Assembly (NCBI GenBank): GCA_003164925.1
Contig: PLRV01000088.1
Location: 1 to 39,804, forward strand
Reading direction: 5' to 3'
Source of the DNA: Caulobacteraceae bacterium
GTDB taxonomy: Bacteria > Pseudomonadota > Alphaproteobacteria > Caulobacterales > Caulobacteraceae
Length of the DNA stretch: 39,804 bases
Positions 17,277 to 24,568 of the stretch are shown here, piece after piece. A program made the position numbers and the translations under genes. The notes under the pieces are model-generated. The model did not search any database. It was not told where the DNA came from and saw only the letters and a list, made by a program, of their open reading frames with translations. Positions within the stretch are counted from its first letter, which is position 1, and every line of letters starts with the position of its first letter.

Positions 17277-17489
17277 ACTGACCAGCGTCGGACCTTCGGG
17301 GCCGCCAGACCCGCTTTTCACCAGGGCCAGGCCTTCGGACGTTATCTCCCAGCCGGCGCGGGTGCGCCGGGCGAAGCCCAGTTCCGTCAAGGCGCGAGCA
17401 TCGGCGATATTGATCCAGTCCACATCTGCGCCTCCCTGCTTGTCCACCAGGTTGCGAAGCGCGCTCAGTAGTTTGGGGGAAAGCGTCAT
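17274..17489 (-). CDS. Hypothetical small protein, winged-helix-like
   Basis: The 71-residue protein is the last of a four-gene operon. It has an amphipathic helix (LSPKLLSALRNLVDKQG), then INIADARALTELGFARRTRAGWEITSEGLALV, which reads like a winged-helix core: helix-turn-helix followed by a W-containing wing strand. This is a resemblance, not a family assignment. Its ATG overlaps the stop of the preceding gene (ATGA), showing coupling. Codon use matches the genome. Its TAG stop is formed by the terminal bases of the repeat element, so the original C-terminus may have been different. Confidence 0.7.
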   Translation of the reverse strand: MTLSPKLLSALRNLVDKQGGADVDWINIADARALTELGFARRTRAGWEITSEGLALVKSGSGGPEGPTLVS

Positions 17490-17761
17490 GGGCGCCGCCC
17501 ATACCCGGCGGCGCGCGCGCGGGCAGCGCTCGCTTCCACCCGGATCACGGCCTTCAACAGAGCCGCGCGTTGCAGCGACACTTCCGTCGCCTTGGATTCC
17601 AGCCGTGCGCCGAGGAGCACCTCGCCCTGATGACGTCCGCCCAACGCCCAGGTCTCCTTTTTTACATCCCGCGCAAGGACCCTGTAGGACAACGCCTGCC
17701 CAAGCAGCGCACGCAAACCACGCAGGGCCCGACGCCCGAATCCGAGGAGGAACGGACCCAT
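17486..17761 (-). CDS. Hypothetical small basic protein
   Basis: The 91-residue protein is strongly basic at both ends (GRRALRGLRALL near the start; RARAAGYGRRP at the end), with a central VKKETWALGGRHQGEVLLGARLESKATEVSLQRAALLKAVIRVEASA. It has no membrane helix or family signature that I recognise. The ATG at 17761 follows the upstream stop after one base, and the gene overlaps the next one by four bases, so it sits inside a coupled operon. G/C-rich third codon positions support coding. Confidence 0.65.
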   Translation of the reverse strand: MGPFLLGFGRRALRGLRALLGQALSYRVLARDVKKETWALGGRHQGEVLLGARLESKATEVSLQRAALLKAVIRVEASAARARAAGYGRRP

Positions 17762-17762
17762 C

Positions 17763-18029
17763 CTAACCCGCCAACCACGCCAGGGCCGCTCGGGCGCCGG
17801 CGATGAGCTGCGCGTTGATGGCCAGCAACAGCAGGCCTGCGGGAATGGCCATGAATGGACCGTGGAAATGCGTCCATCCCAGCATCTGCCCCGCCAAGGC
17901 AACCAGACCGGCCACGGCGCAAACGGTGATGAACGTGGCCCATAGGCTCATTCGGCCGGCGGTCCTGCGCATCTTCCGGTTTTGCCAGTAGATCAGGCCC
18001 GGTTGGCCAAATTGGTGCTCCATGCCCAT
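17763..18029 (-). CDS. Hypothetical two-helix membrane protein
   Basis: The 88-residue protein has a basic cytoplasmic-looking N-terminus (YWQNRKMRRTAGRMS) and two transmembrane segments, about 28-50 and 57-77, separated by a short loop GWTHFHGPF. Size and layout resemble small helper or holin-like proteins, but no family is recognised. The ATG at 18029 overlaps the upstream stop as TGATG; a second ATG at 18023 is possible. Second gene of the four-gene operon. Confidence 0.68.
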   Translation of the reverse strand: MGMEHQFGQPGLIYWQNRKMRRTAGRMSLWATFITVCAVAGLVALAGQMLGWTHFHGPFMAIPAGLLLLAINAQLIAGARAALAWLAG

Positions 18030-18292
18030 CAGGCGCCGGACCCTTGCCCGTCCTCGCAACTACGCGCGGCGTGAAGCGCCCGGCCGTGGAAATCCAGATC
18101 CATATCGGCCCTCAGGGAGGCTTCCAGGTCGGCGCTGGGCCGTGCGTGCGGCGGCTCGGCGAAGGCCGTCGACAAGACCCGGTGAACCAGCATGGATGAG
18201 GCGTTCGGGTCCGCCTGTAGGCCCCGTGCGTACCGGCGCAGCTTTGGCGACAGGGCCAAGAGTTCCAGGTGGCGGCGGATTCGCGACGACAT
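18029..18292 (-). CDS. Hypothetical protein resembling a lone sigma-factor region 2
   Basis: First gene of the operon, 87 residues. LSPKLRRYARGLQADPNASS followed by MLVHRVLSTAFAEP is similar in spacing and chemistry to region 2.1-2.2 of ECF sigma factors (L..LRRYARAL..D...A.DLVQ..L..A) and to the sigma-like domain of PhyR. Nothing resembling regions 2.3-2.4 or 4 follows; the protein ends in PSADLEASLRADMDLDFHGRALHAARS and a polar tail. GGAG six bases before the ATG is a good ribosome site. The sigma resemblance is by eye and needs a profile search. Confidence 0.65.
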   Translation of the reverse strand: MSSRIRRHLELLALSPKLRRYARGLQADPNASSMLVHRVLSTAFAEPPHARPSADLEASLRADMDLDFHGRALHAARSCEDGQGSGA

Positions 18293-18363
18293 GACGGTCT
18301 CCAGGATCAGGCGCGCTCGCCCGAAAAGCGCGGGCCGCTCAAGCCATTTTCGAATGATAGACC

Positions 18364-18392
18364 TTCACGATATAGCAAAATATTTCTATATG
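18364..18392 (+). promoter_or_regulatory. Probable promoter in AT-rich island
   Basis: TTCACG (18364-18369), a 17-bp spacer and TATATG (18387-18392) fit a housekeeping promoter. Transcription would start near 18399, just upstream of AGGAGG at 18402-18407, giving a very short leader. The surrounding ~220 bases are far richer in A and T than the rest of the window. Confidence 0.4.
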
Positions 18393-18411
18393 CGACTAAA
18401 TAGGAGGTGTC

Positions 18412-18468
18412 ATGACAATAAAAATCGGCCACAATTCACGTTTATTTTCGTATCCACCGTGCGAATGA
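18412..18468 (+). CDS. Possible 18-residue peptide in AT-rich island
   Basis: A perfect AGGAGG stands four bases before an ATG that opens an 18-codon frame ending in TGA. The product begins MTIKIGHNS, similar to the N-termini of some small alphaproteobacterial and phage proteins (the K-IGHN start), then ends after SYPPCE. It may be a functional micropeptide, a leader peptide for the small gene 160 bases downstream, or the stump of a decayed gene. The remaining part of the 336-base gap (18293-18628) holds AT-rich sequence, a GGAAC box at 18517 and a CACCC/GGGTG hairpin at 18583-18596. Confidence 0.35.
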   Translation: MTIKIGHNSRLFSYPPCE

Positions 18469-18628
18469 TGGCTATCTGACTTAATATGTATTTCGTCAAA
18501 ATTTATATTGTGTCGCGGAACGTCGAAATAAAAAGGGACGAACCGCCACAAAATGCGCGTTTTAGTGAAACATAGGCGCTCTCACCCTCGCGGGTGTTAC
18601 CGTTGATCACTTGGAGGACCGGAAGGCC

Positions 18629-18745
18629 ATGAAGGAAAGTAAGGGTAAGAAGAAGCAGTCGCAGCCGCCCAAGGCCAATGCTTCGCAGCCAAGCCAGAAG
18701 GGCCTGACCGGCCTGGTGCAGAAGGTCAACAAACCCAGCAAATAG
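18629..18745 (+). CDS. Small Lys/Gln-rich basic peptide
   Basis: A 38-residue protein with a clear double ribosome site (GGAGG and GGAAGG just before ATG). The first part is KESKGKKKQSQPPKANASQ, highly charged and disordered-looking; the second, GLTGLVQKVNKPSK, could form a short amphipathic helix. Codons end mostly in G or C, as in native genes. No family is recognised; a nucleic-acid-binding or ribosome-associated role would fit its charge but is only a guess. It converges on the phosphatase gene ten bases away. Confidence 0.65.
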   Translation: MKESKGKKKQSQPPKANASQPSQKGLTGLVQKVNKPSK

Positions 18746-18754
18746 CCGTGGCGC

Positions 18755-19420
18755 CTACTCCCGCCGGATCAACTGCTCGGTCAACAGCGCGCCCCACCAC
18801 TTGGCGCGGAAGTCGGCCTTCATTTTCGGCGGGTCGTAGGCTTCGCTGTTCACCCAGTCGGTGAAGCTGAGTCCCTTGGGTTCGGCGTCTTCGAGGTAGC
18901 GCTCGAAGGTGTAATCCAGCACCCCCGTCTTGCCGGCCCTCACATGCAGATAGCGCAAAGACAGCTGATCTACCGCCTCGCGGATGGGTTGGCCCAGGCG
19001 GAAATGGGCGTAGAGCACGCTCATGACCCCGGCGCGATCCGCGCCGGACTTACAGTGCATCAGGGCGGGATATTGGATGGTCTCGAACAGGGCCTTGGCG
19101 CCGAGCACCTGCGCCCGCGAAGGGACCTCGCGCGAGGTGACGGTGAAGTCCACAAGCGTCAGGCCCAGCTCGGCGCAGGCCTCCTTCTCCAGGGCGTAGA
19201 AGCTGGCGTCGAAGCCGCCGCGCAGATTGATGATGGTCTTGATGCCGGCGTCGCGCCAAGCTTTCAGCTGGAACGGCCAGGGCTGGTTGGTGCGCACCAG
19301 TTCGGGGCTCACCCAGTGCGCGTTCTGGAATTTCAGGCGAAGATAGGCATGGTCGTTCCACAGATAGTTGAGGTAGGTGGAGCGGCGCCCTTTAGGCGTA
19401 GAGAGGTCGAAGTCGGCCAA
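18755..19420 (-). CDS. Tyrosine/dual-specificity phosphatase-like protein (CtpA-like)
   Basis: The 221-residue protein has the cysteine phosphatase signature HCKSGADRAG, with nucleophile C123 and R129 (CX5R), and an upstream general-acid-region FTVTSREVPS. IKTIINLRGGFDASFYALEKEACAELG is typical of the Y_phosphatase/DSP family. It lies divergent from msbA, next to the lipid A genes. In Caulobacter the essential homologue CtpA has been tied to cell envelope integrity and to removing lipid A phosphates, so a lipid A role is likely here, though the orthology is my inference. The start is TTG at 19420 with AGGA eight bases upstream; no ATG fits. Confidence 0.8.
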   Translation of the reverse strand: MADFDLSTPKGRRSTYLNYLWNDHAYLRLKFQNAHWVSPELVRTNQPWPFQLKAWRDAGIKTIINLRGGFDASFYALEKEACAELGLTLVDFTVTSREVPSRAQVLGAKALFETIQYPALMHCKSGADRAGVMSVLYAHFRLGQPIREAVDQLSLRYLHVRAGKTGVLDYTFERYLEDAEPKGLSFTDWVNSEAYDPPKMKADFRAKWWGALLTEQLIRRE

Positions 19421-19551
19421 AAAATGCGTCCTGGCTGGATGAGCCGCCCTGATACCCTGCCACGCGCTTCAAAAGAAGACGCCGTCGGGAGCCAGGGCAT
19501 ACGGCGGACCTCAAGCTTGACACCGGATCGGAAAAAAAGCGACCGAACCGC

Positions 19552-21342
19552 ATGAGTTCTCCCACCCCTTCAGCGCCGAAGTCCAAGAGGCCCGCCCATG
19601 GCCTCGCCGCCGCGCGGCGGCTGTTCCGCGACTATCTGCGCCCGCGTGGGAAGGAGTTGGCCCTGTCCATGGCGTGCGCGGCCATTGTGGCCGGGACCAC
19701 CGCCGCCCTCGCGCAATTGCTCGGCCAGACCATCCAGGCGCTGTTCGTCGGCAAGGACGTCCATGCCTTGTGGCTTTTCCCGGGCCTGATCGCCTTAGTG
19801 GCGATCCTGCGCGGGCTGGCTCAGGTGGGTCAGGCCGCTCTGGTCAATAAGGTCGGCAACCAGATGGTCGGCCAGATTCAGGTGCAGTTGTTCGCACGTC
19901 TGGTGCGCGCCGATCTGGCCCAACTGCGCGAAGCCCACTCCGGCGCCCACCTGTCCAGCATCCTCTATGAGGCGGGCATGGTGCGTGAGGCGGCCACCAA
20001 CGGCCTGGTCAACTATGTGCAGAACGCCCTGACCATCGCCGCCACGGTGGCGGTCATGCTGCGGCAGGACGTGGGCCTGACCCTGGTCGTCCTGATCGGC
20101 GGCCCCATCGCCTCCGGCGTGATGACCCGCTATTCGCGCCGCACGCGCAAGGCGGCCCAGGGCGCCATGAGTGAGACCTCGGCCCTGTCCACAGCCGTGA
20201 TGGAGAGCCTGGACGGAGTCAAAATCGTCAAGATCGAGAACCGCGAGGCCTTCGAAGAGGACCGCGTGGCCCAGGTGGTGGCCCGGCGCGAGGCGCACCT
20301 GATCAAGGGCGCCAACGCGCGCGCCACAGCGGCCCCGGCCACCGAGGTGGTCATGACCCTGATCACCGCCGCCGTGGTCGCCTTCGCTGGCTGGCGGGCG
20401 CTGAATGGCGCCTTCACGGTGGGCAACCTGACCGCCTTTCTGGCGGCGATCGGCATGGCCTCCCAATCCCTACGTCAGGTAGCCAATCTGCAGACCGTCA
20501 TGGGCGAGGGGCTGGCCGCCGCCGAGCGTCTGTTCGTCGCCCTGGACACGCAGCCGCAGATCAAGGACGCGGCCGCCGCCCTGGCCTTGCCGCACAGCGA
20601 GGGCCGCATAACCCTGACCGATGTGACCTTCGCCTATGGCCCGGACATTCCAGCGTTGACCGGCGTGAGCCTGGAGGCGCGGCGCGGCGAGACCATTGCC
20701 CTAGTCGGGCCCTCGGGCGGGGGCAAGAGCACCATTCTGAACCTGATCCCGCGCTTCTACGACGTGCAGTCCGGGCAGGTGGCCATAGACGGCCACGATG
20801 TGCGCGACGTCACCCTGCAGTCCTTGCGCGGCCAGATCGCCCTGGTCACCCAAGAGCCGTTCCTTTTCGACGACACCGTGCGGGGCAACATCGCCTACGC
20901 TCGGCCCGAAGCCTCGCCGGGGGAAATCGAGCAGGCGGCCCGCAACGCGGCCGCGCACGAGTTCATCATGGCCCTGCCGCTGGGCTATGAAACGCCGGTG
21001 GGTGAACTGGGCTCGCGCCTGTCCGGCGGACAGCGCCAGCGCATCGCCATCGCCAGGGCCTTCTTGAAAGACGCGCCGATCCTGCTGCTGGACGAAGCCA
21101 CCAGCGCGCTCGACACCGAGAGCGAGGCCAAGGTGCAGGAGGCGCTGGAGCGCCTGATGGCCGGGCGCACCGCCATCCTTATCGCCCATCGCCTGTCCAC
21201 CGTGCGCGGCGCCGATCGCATCTATGTCATCGACCGAGGCAAGGTGGTGGAGACCGGCCACCACGAGAGCCTGATGGCGCGCGGGGGCCTCTACGCCCGC
21301 CTGGCGCGCAGTCAGCAGCTCGACGAAGACTTGCCCGCGTGA
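19552..21342 (+). CDS. msbA: Lipid A export ABC transporter MsbA (ATP-binding/permease)
   Basis: This 596-residue half-transporter flips lipid A-core across the inner membrane as a homodimer. An N-terminal membrane domain with about six helices (~35-320) is followed by the ATPase domain: Walker A GPSGGGKST (386-394), Q-loop VTQEPFLFDDT, signature LSGGQRQRIAIARA, Walker B ILLLDEATSALD and the H-loop in LIAHRLSTV. The family could also include other exporters, but the position just before an acyltransferase, waaA and lpxK argues for lipid A. The stop overlaps the next start by four bases (GTGA). Confidence 0.92.
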   Translation: MSSPTPSAPKSKRPAHGLAAARRLFRDYLRPRGKELALSMACAAIVAGTTAALAQLLGQTIQALFVGKDVHALWLFPGLIALVAILRGLAQVGQAALVNKVGNQMVGQIQVQLFARLVRADLAQLREAHSGAHLSSILYEAGMVREAATNGLVNYVQNALTIAATVAVMLRQDVGLTLVVLIGGPIASGVMTRYSRRTRKAAQGAMSETSALSTAVMESLDGVKIVKIENREAFEEDRVAQVVARREAHLIKGANARATAAPATEVVMTLITAAVVAFAGWRALNGAFTVGNLTAFLAAIGMASQSLRQVANLQTVMGEGLAAAERLFVALDTQPQIKDAAAALALPHSEGRITLTDVTFAYGPDIPALTGVSLEARRGETIALVGPSGGGKSTILNLIPRFYDVQSGQVAIDGHDVRDVTLQSLRGQIALVTQEPFLFDDTVRGNIAYARPEASPGEIEQAARNAAAHEFIMALPLGYETPVGELGSRLSGGQRQRIAIARAFLKDAPILLLDEATSALDTESEAKVQEALERLMAGRTAILIAHRLSTVRGADRIYVIDRGKVVETGHHESLMARGGLYARLARSQQLDEDLPA

Positions 21343-22022
21343 AGGCTGTGATCCGCTCCGCGCCCGTTCAGGGCCTGTTGGCTTTCCTGACCTGGGCCTA
21401 CTTGGGCCTGGTGCTACACACCATCCGCTGGACGCATCTTGGGCTGGACGTCGCCGACGCGGAAATGGCGCGCCAGCGCGGCGCCATCGGCTGCATCTGG
21501 CACGGAACCATTCCCCTGGTGATCGGCGCACGGCCGATCCTGCGCGGCCGCGAGGCGCGGGCTCTGATTTCCCTGTCGGCCGACGGCGCGTTCATCACCC
21601 GCGCCATCGCCGGCCACGGCATCACCGCCATCCGCGGATCCAAGGCCAAGGGCGCCAAGGCCAAGGGGGGGGCGGCTGCGTTCCGTGAATGCATCGACTG
21701 GGTGGTCGGCGGCGGCCTGCTGTTGGTAACGCCGGACGGGCCTCGCGGACCGGCGGAGGTCATGTCCATGGGCGTGGCGCGCATGGCCAAGCTCGCCCAA
21801 GCCCCGGTCTACATGATCGGCTTGGCCGCCCGGCCCGCGGCCCGGCTGAAAAGCTGGGACCGCACCTGCCTGCCCAGCCCCTTCGGCCGAGGCGCGGTGG
21901 TGTGGGATGGGCCCTACCTGCTGCCCGCCGAGGCCACCGAAGCTGATCTGGAGGCGGCCATCGCCGCATGGACCACGGCTCTGAAAGCGGCCTGCGCACG
22001 GGCCGAGGCCGCCCTGTCGTGA
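21339..22022 (+). CDS. DUF374 lysophospholipid acyltransferase-family protein
   Basis: The 227-residue protein belongs to DUF374, related to LPLAT acyltransferases. WHGTIPLV (H55) corresponds to the usual catalytic His region; ITAIRGSKAKGAKAKGGAAAFRE and LLVTPDGPRGPAEVMSMGVARMA (DGPRGP at 133-138) are the family's strongest blocks. The N-terminal ~30 residues form a membrane anchor. In alphaproteobacteria it nearly always lies beside waaA, so it probably acts on lipid A or a related lipid, but the reaction is not established. The start GTG overlaps the msbA stop. Confidence 0.9.
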   Translation: MKAVIRSAPVQGLLAFLTWAYLGLVLHTIRWTHLGLDVADAEMARQRGAIGCIWHGTIPLVIGARPILRGREARALISLSADGAFITRAIAGHGITAIRGSKAKGAKAKGGAAAFRECIDWVVGGGLLLVTPDGPRGPAEVMSMGVARMAKLAQAPVYMIGLAARPAARLKSWDRTCLPSPFGRGAVVWDGPYLLPAEATEADLEAAIAAWTTALKAACARAEAALS

Positions 22023-23284
22023 TGCTCAAGCTTTACAGCCTGGCGATGGGAGCCCTGCAGCCTCTAGCGCCGACGATCCTGCGCATGCGCGCGCGAGCAG
22101 GGAAGGAGGACCCCGAGCGGCTGGGCGAACGCCTTGGCCGCGCCTCCCTGCCTCGGCAGCCCGGCCCACTGATCTGGCTGCACGGCGCCAGCGTCGGTGA
22201 GACCCTGTCCCTCCTGCCCCTGGTCGAGGCGCTAAGGCGCGAGCGCCCGGACATCGCCTTGCTGGTCACCTCCGGCACGGTGACGTCGACCCGCCTCCTG
22301 AGCCTGCGCCTGCCCGCCGGCGTCATCCACCAATACGTTCCCCTAGATACGCCCGCCAACGCGCGCCGATTCTTGAAGCACTGGCGCCCGTCTGTGGCCA
22401 TCTTCGTGGAGAGCGAGCTTTGGCCCGTCCTGCTGCTGCGGGCCAAGGCCTCGGGCGTGAAGCTCGCCCTGGTTGGCGCTCGCCTGTCGGAGGCTAGCCT
22501 GCGGGGATGGGCCAAGGCGCCCGACGCCGCGCGCGCCTTGCTTGGGGTCTTCGATCTGATCCTCGCCCAGGACGAGGTCAGCCGGCAGCGCATCGCGCGG
22601 CTGGGCGGAAGAGCCACGGGGGAACTGGACCTGAAAAAGGCTGGCGCTCCCCTCCCCTGCGACGAGGCGGAGCTGGCGCGGTTGAAGGCGGCGGCCGGAC
22701 GCAGATCGGTGGTGATCGCAGCCAGCACCCATCCGGGCGAGGACGAGATCATCATTGGCGCTTTCGCCGCGTTGCCGGCGCCGGCGCCCCTGCTGATCTT
22801 GGTTCCCCGACACCCCGAGCGCGGCTCCGCACTGGCTGCGGCCCTGCGCGAAAACGGCTGGCGCGTGGCCCAACGCAGCTGCGGCGAGCCGCTGACGGAC
22901 CAGGTGCAGATCTACCTGGCGGACACCCTGGGCGAACTGGGCCTGATGTTCCGGCTGGCCCAGGTGGTGGTGATGGGCGGTGGGTTCGCGGGCGGCGTAG
23001 GCGGACACAATCCGCTTGAGCCTGCCCGCCTGGCCTTGCCCATAATCGCTGGACCCGACACGGCGAATTTCCGCGAAGCCTACGCTGGCCTCGCCGCCGA
23101 CCAGGCCGTGCTCATGGCGCACAACCCCGCCGAGCTTGTGGAGCACATCGGTCAGTTCCTCGCCGACCCGGTCCGCGCGAGCCAGATCGGCCAGAGGGCC
23201 AAGGCCTTCGCCGTGCGAGGAGACGCGGTGCTGGACGCCGCGCTGGACGCCCTGCGCCCTCTGCTTCCGGAGCCCGAGACGTGA
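22022..23284 (+). CDS. waaA: 3-deoxy-D-manno-octulosonic acid (Kdo) transferase
   Basis: WaaA/KdtA transfers Kdo from CMP-Kdo to the lipid A precursor at the inner membrane. The 420-residue GT-B enzyme has a membrane-anchoring N-terminus, LIWLHGASVGE with the conserved catalytic Glu (E60), and FVESELWPVLL; ASTHPGEDE and the C-terminal MGGGFAGGVGGHNPLEPA are family hallmarks for CMP-Kdo binding. The ATG at 22022 shares its A with the upstream stop (TGATG), and the stop overlaps the lpxK start (GTGA). It is thus the third of four tightly coupled genes. Confidence 0.95.
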   Translation: MLKLYSLAMGALQPLAPTILRMRARAGKEDPERLGERLGRASLPRQPGPLIWLHGASVGETLSLLPLVEALRRERPDIALLVTSGTVTSTRLLSLRLPAGVIHQYVPLDTPANARRFLKHWRPSVAIFVESELWPVLLLRAKASGVKLALVGARLSEASLRGWAKAPDAARALLGVFDLILAQDEVSRQRIARLGGRATGELDLKKAGAPLPCDEAELARLKAAAGRRSVVIAASTHPGEDEIIIGAFAALPAPAPLLILVPRHPERGSALAAALRENGWRVAQRSCGEPLTDQVQIYLADTLGELGLMFRLAQVVVMGGGFAGGVGGHNPLEPARLALPIIAGPDTANFREAYAGLAADQAVLMAHNPAELVEHIGQFLADPVRASQIGQRAKAFAVRGDAVLDAALDALRPLLPEPET

Positions 23285-24306
23285 AGCTGGGCACCCCGCG
23301 CTGGTGGTATGTGCGCCGCGGCGCCCCGGCGCCGGTGATCCGCGCCTTGCTCCGCCCGGTCTCCTGGGTGTGGGCCTGGGAGACCCGCCGCAAGATCGCC
23401 CGCGCCCGGCCCGTCGATCCCGGCGCGCCCGTGATCTGCGTCGGCAACCTGACCATGGGCGGGACCGGCAAGACCCCCGTCGTGCGAGCCCTGATCCAGC
23501 GCTTAGAAGCCCAGGGCGCACGAACGGCCGTTCTGTCGCGTGGTTATGGCGGACGCCTCAAGGGCCCGCTGCGGGTTGACCCCGCCGTGCATGGCGCTGC
23601 CGATGTCGGCGATGAGCCGCTCATGCTGGCCATGGCCGGACAGTCGATCTGGATCGCCCGCGACCGGCCGGCGGGCGCTCGCGCCGCAGCGGCGGACGGC
23701 GCCCAGGCGATCGTGATGGACGATGGCCATCAGAACCCCAGCCTGAAGAAGGCCCTGTCCCTGGTGGTGGTCGATGGTGAAACCCGGGATGGGGAATGGC
23801 CCTTCGGCGACGAGGCCGTGTTTCCCAGCGGGCCCCTGCGCGAACCCTTGACCGAAGGCCTGGCGCGCGCCGACGCGGTGGTGGTCTTGCTGCCCGCCGA
23901 CCTGCCCTCGGCCGACCCGGAGCTTTTGCGCCTATTCGGGGCCAAGCCAGTGTTGATCGCTCGGCTGGCGCCAGGGGCCGCGCCGCCGCCCGGCCCGCAG
24001 ATGGCCTTCGCCGGCGTCGGCAAACCCTGGAAGGTGGAGCGAAGCCTGCGGGCGGCCGGTTGTGATCTGGTGGATTTCGCGGGTTTTCCCGATCACGCGG
24101 GCTACAGCCCCGGCATCCTGAAAGCGCTGCAAGCGCGCGCTGAGGCCTATGGCGCGGGCCTCTTGACCACCGAAAAGGACTGGGCGCGCTTGCCGCCGGA
24201 CTGGCGCGCCAAGGTGACGGCCTGGCCTGTGCTTGCGCGATTCGAGGACGAAGCGGCGCTGGACCGATTGCTCGGCGCCGTCCTGCCCCCTTACCCGGCT
24301 AGATGA
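23281..24306 (+). CDS. lpxK: Tetraacyldisaccharide 4'-kinase
   Basis: LpxK phosphorylates the 4' position of the lipid A disaccharide with ATP at the inner membrane. The 341-residue protein has an N-terminal membrane-associated helix region, the P-loop NLTMGGTGKTP (GGTGKT at 60-65), VLSRGYGG, VGDEPLMLA and MDDGHQNPSL (the DDGxQ motif), then AFAGVGKPWK. It starts with GTG overlapping the waaA stop. If the neighbouring phosphatase removes lipid A phosphates, the pathway would first add and later remove this group. Confidence 0.94.
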   Translation: MKLGTPRWWYVRRGAPAPVIRALLRPVSWVWAWETRRKIARARPVDPGAPVICVGNLTMGGTGKTPVVRALIQRLEAQGARTAVLSRGYGGRLKGPLRVDPAVHGAADVGDEPLMLAMAGQSIWIARDRPAGARAAAADGAQAIVMDDGHQNPSLKKALSLVVVDGETRDGEWPFGDEAVFPSGPLREPLTEGLARADAVVVLLPADLPSADPELLRLFGAKPVLIARLAPGAAPPPGPQMAFAGVGKPWKVERSLRAAGCDLVDFAGFPDHAGYSPGILKALQARAEAYGAGLLTTEKDWARLPPDWRAKVTAWPVLARFEDEAALDRLLGAVLPPYPAR

Positions 24307-24434
24307 GCGTTGCCTTGATCGCGCGCCGATATTGAGCATGGCCCAGCAATGGGTGCGCCATTGAACCCGTCATGGGGAACTTCTCGCGCAAATTGCAGAC
24401 CGCGCGTTCATTGCCTGTGTGTCCGGTTGATATA

Positions 24435-24464
24435 TTGACACCGCACGATCTATGCGGGTATCGC
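24435..24464 (+). promoter_or_regulatory. Possible promoter with an inverted repeat in the spacer
   Basis: A consensus -35 TTGACA (24435-24440) is followed by CCGCACGATCTATGCGG, whose CCGCA/TGCGG arms form an inverted repeat, then by TATCGC (weak -10) at 24459-24464. It would drive the Coa1-like gene at 24569 with a ~100-base leader, and the repeat could be an operator. The rest of the 262-base gap (24307-24568) shows nothing else I can name. Confidence 0.4.
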
Positions 24465-24568
24465 TCCCTCCCGGCAAATGTGCTTCCTGTGGCTGATCGC
24501 CCAGGCCCAGACAAGTGTACCGATGTATTAAATTCGGAAAAAACGTTCATGTCGAGCGAGACATCAGA

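Noticed and set aside
18517-18545. EcfG-type promoter before the 38-residue gene
   Set aside because: GGAAC is present but the -10 reads CGAA instead of CGTT; kept only as a remark.
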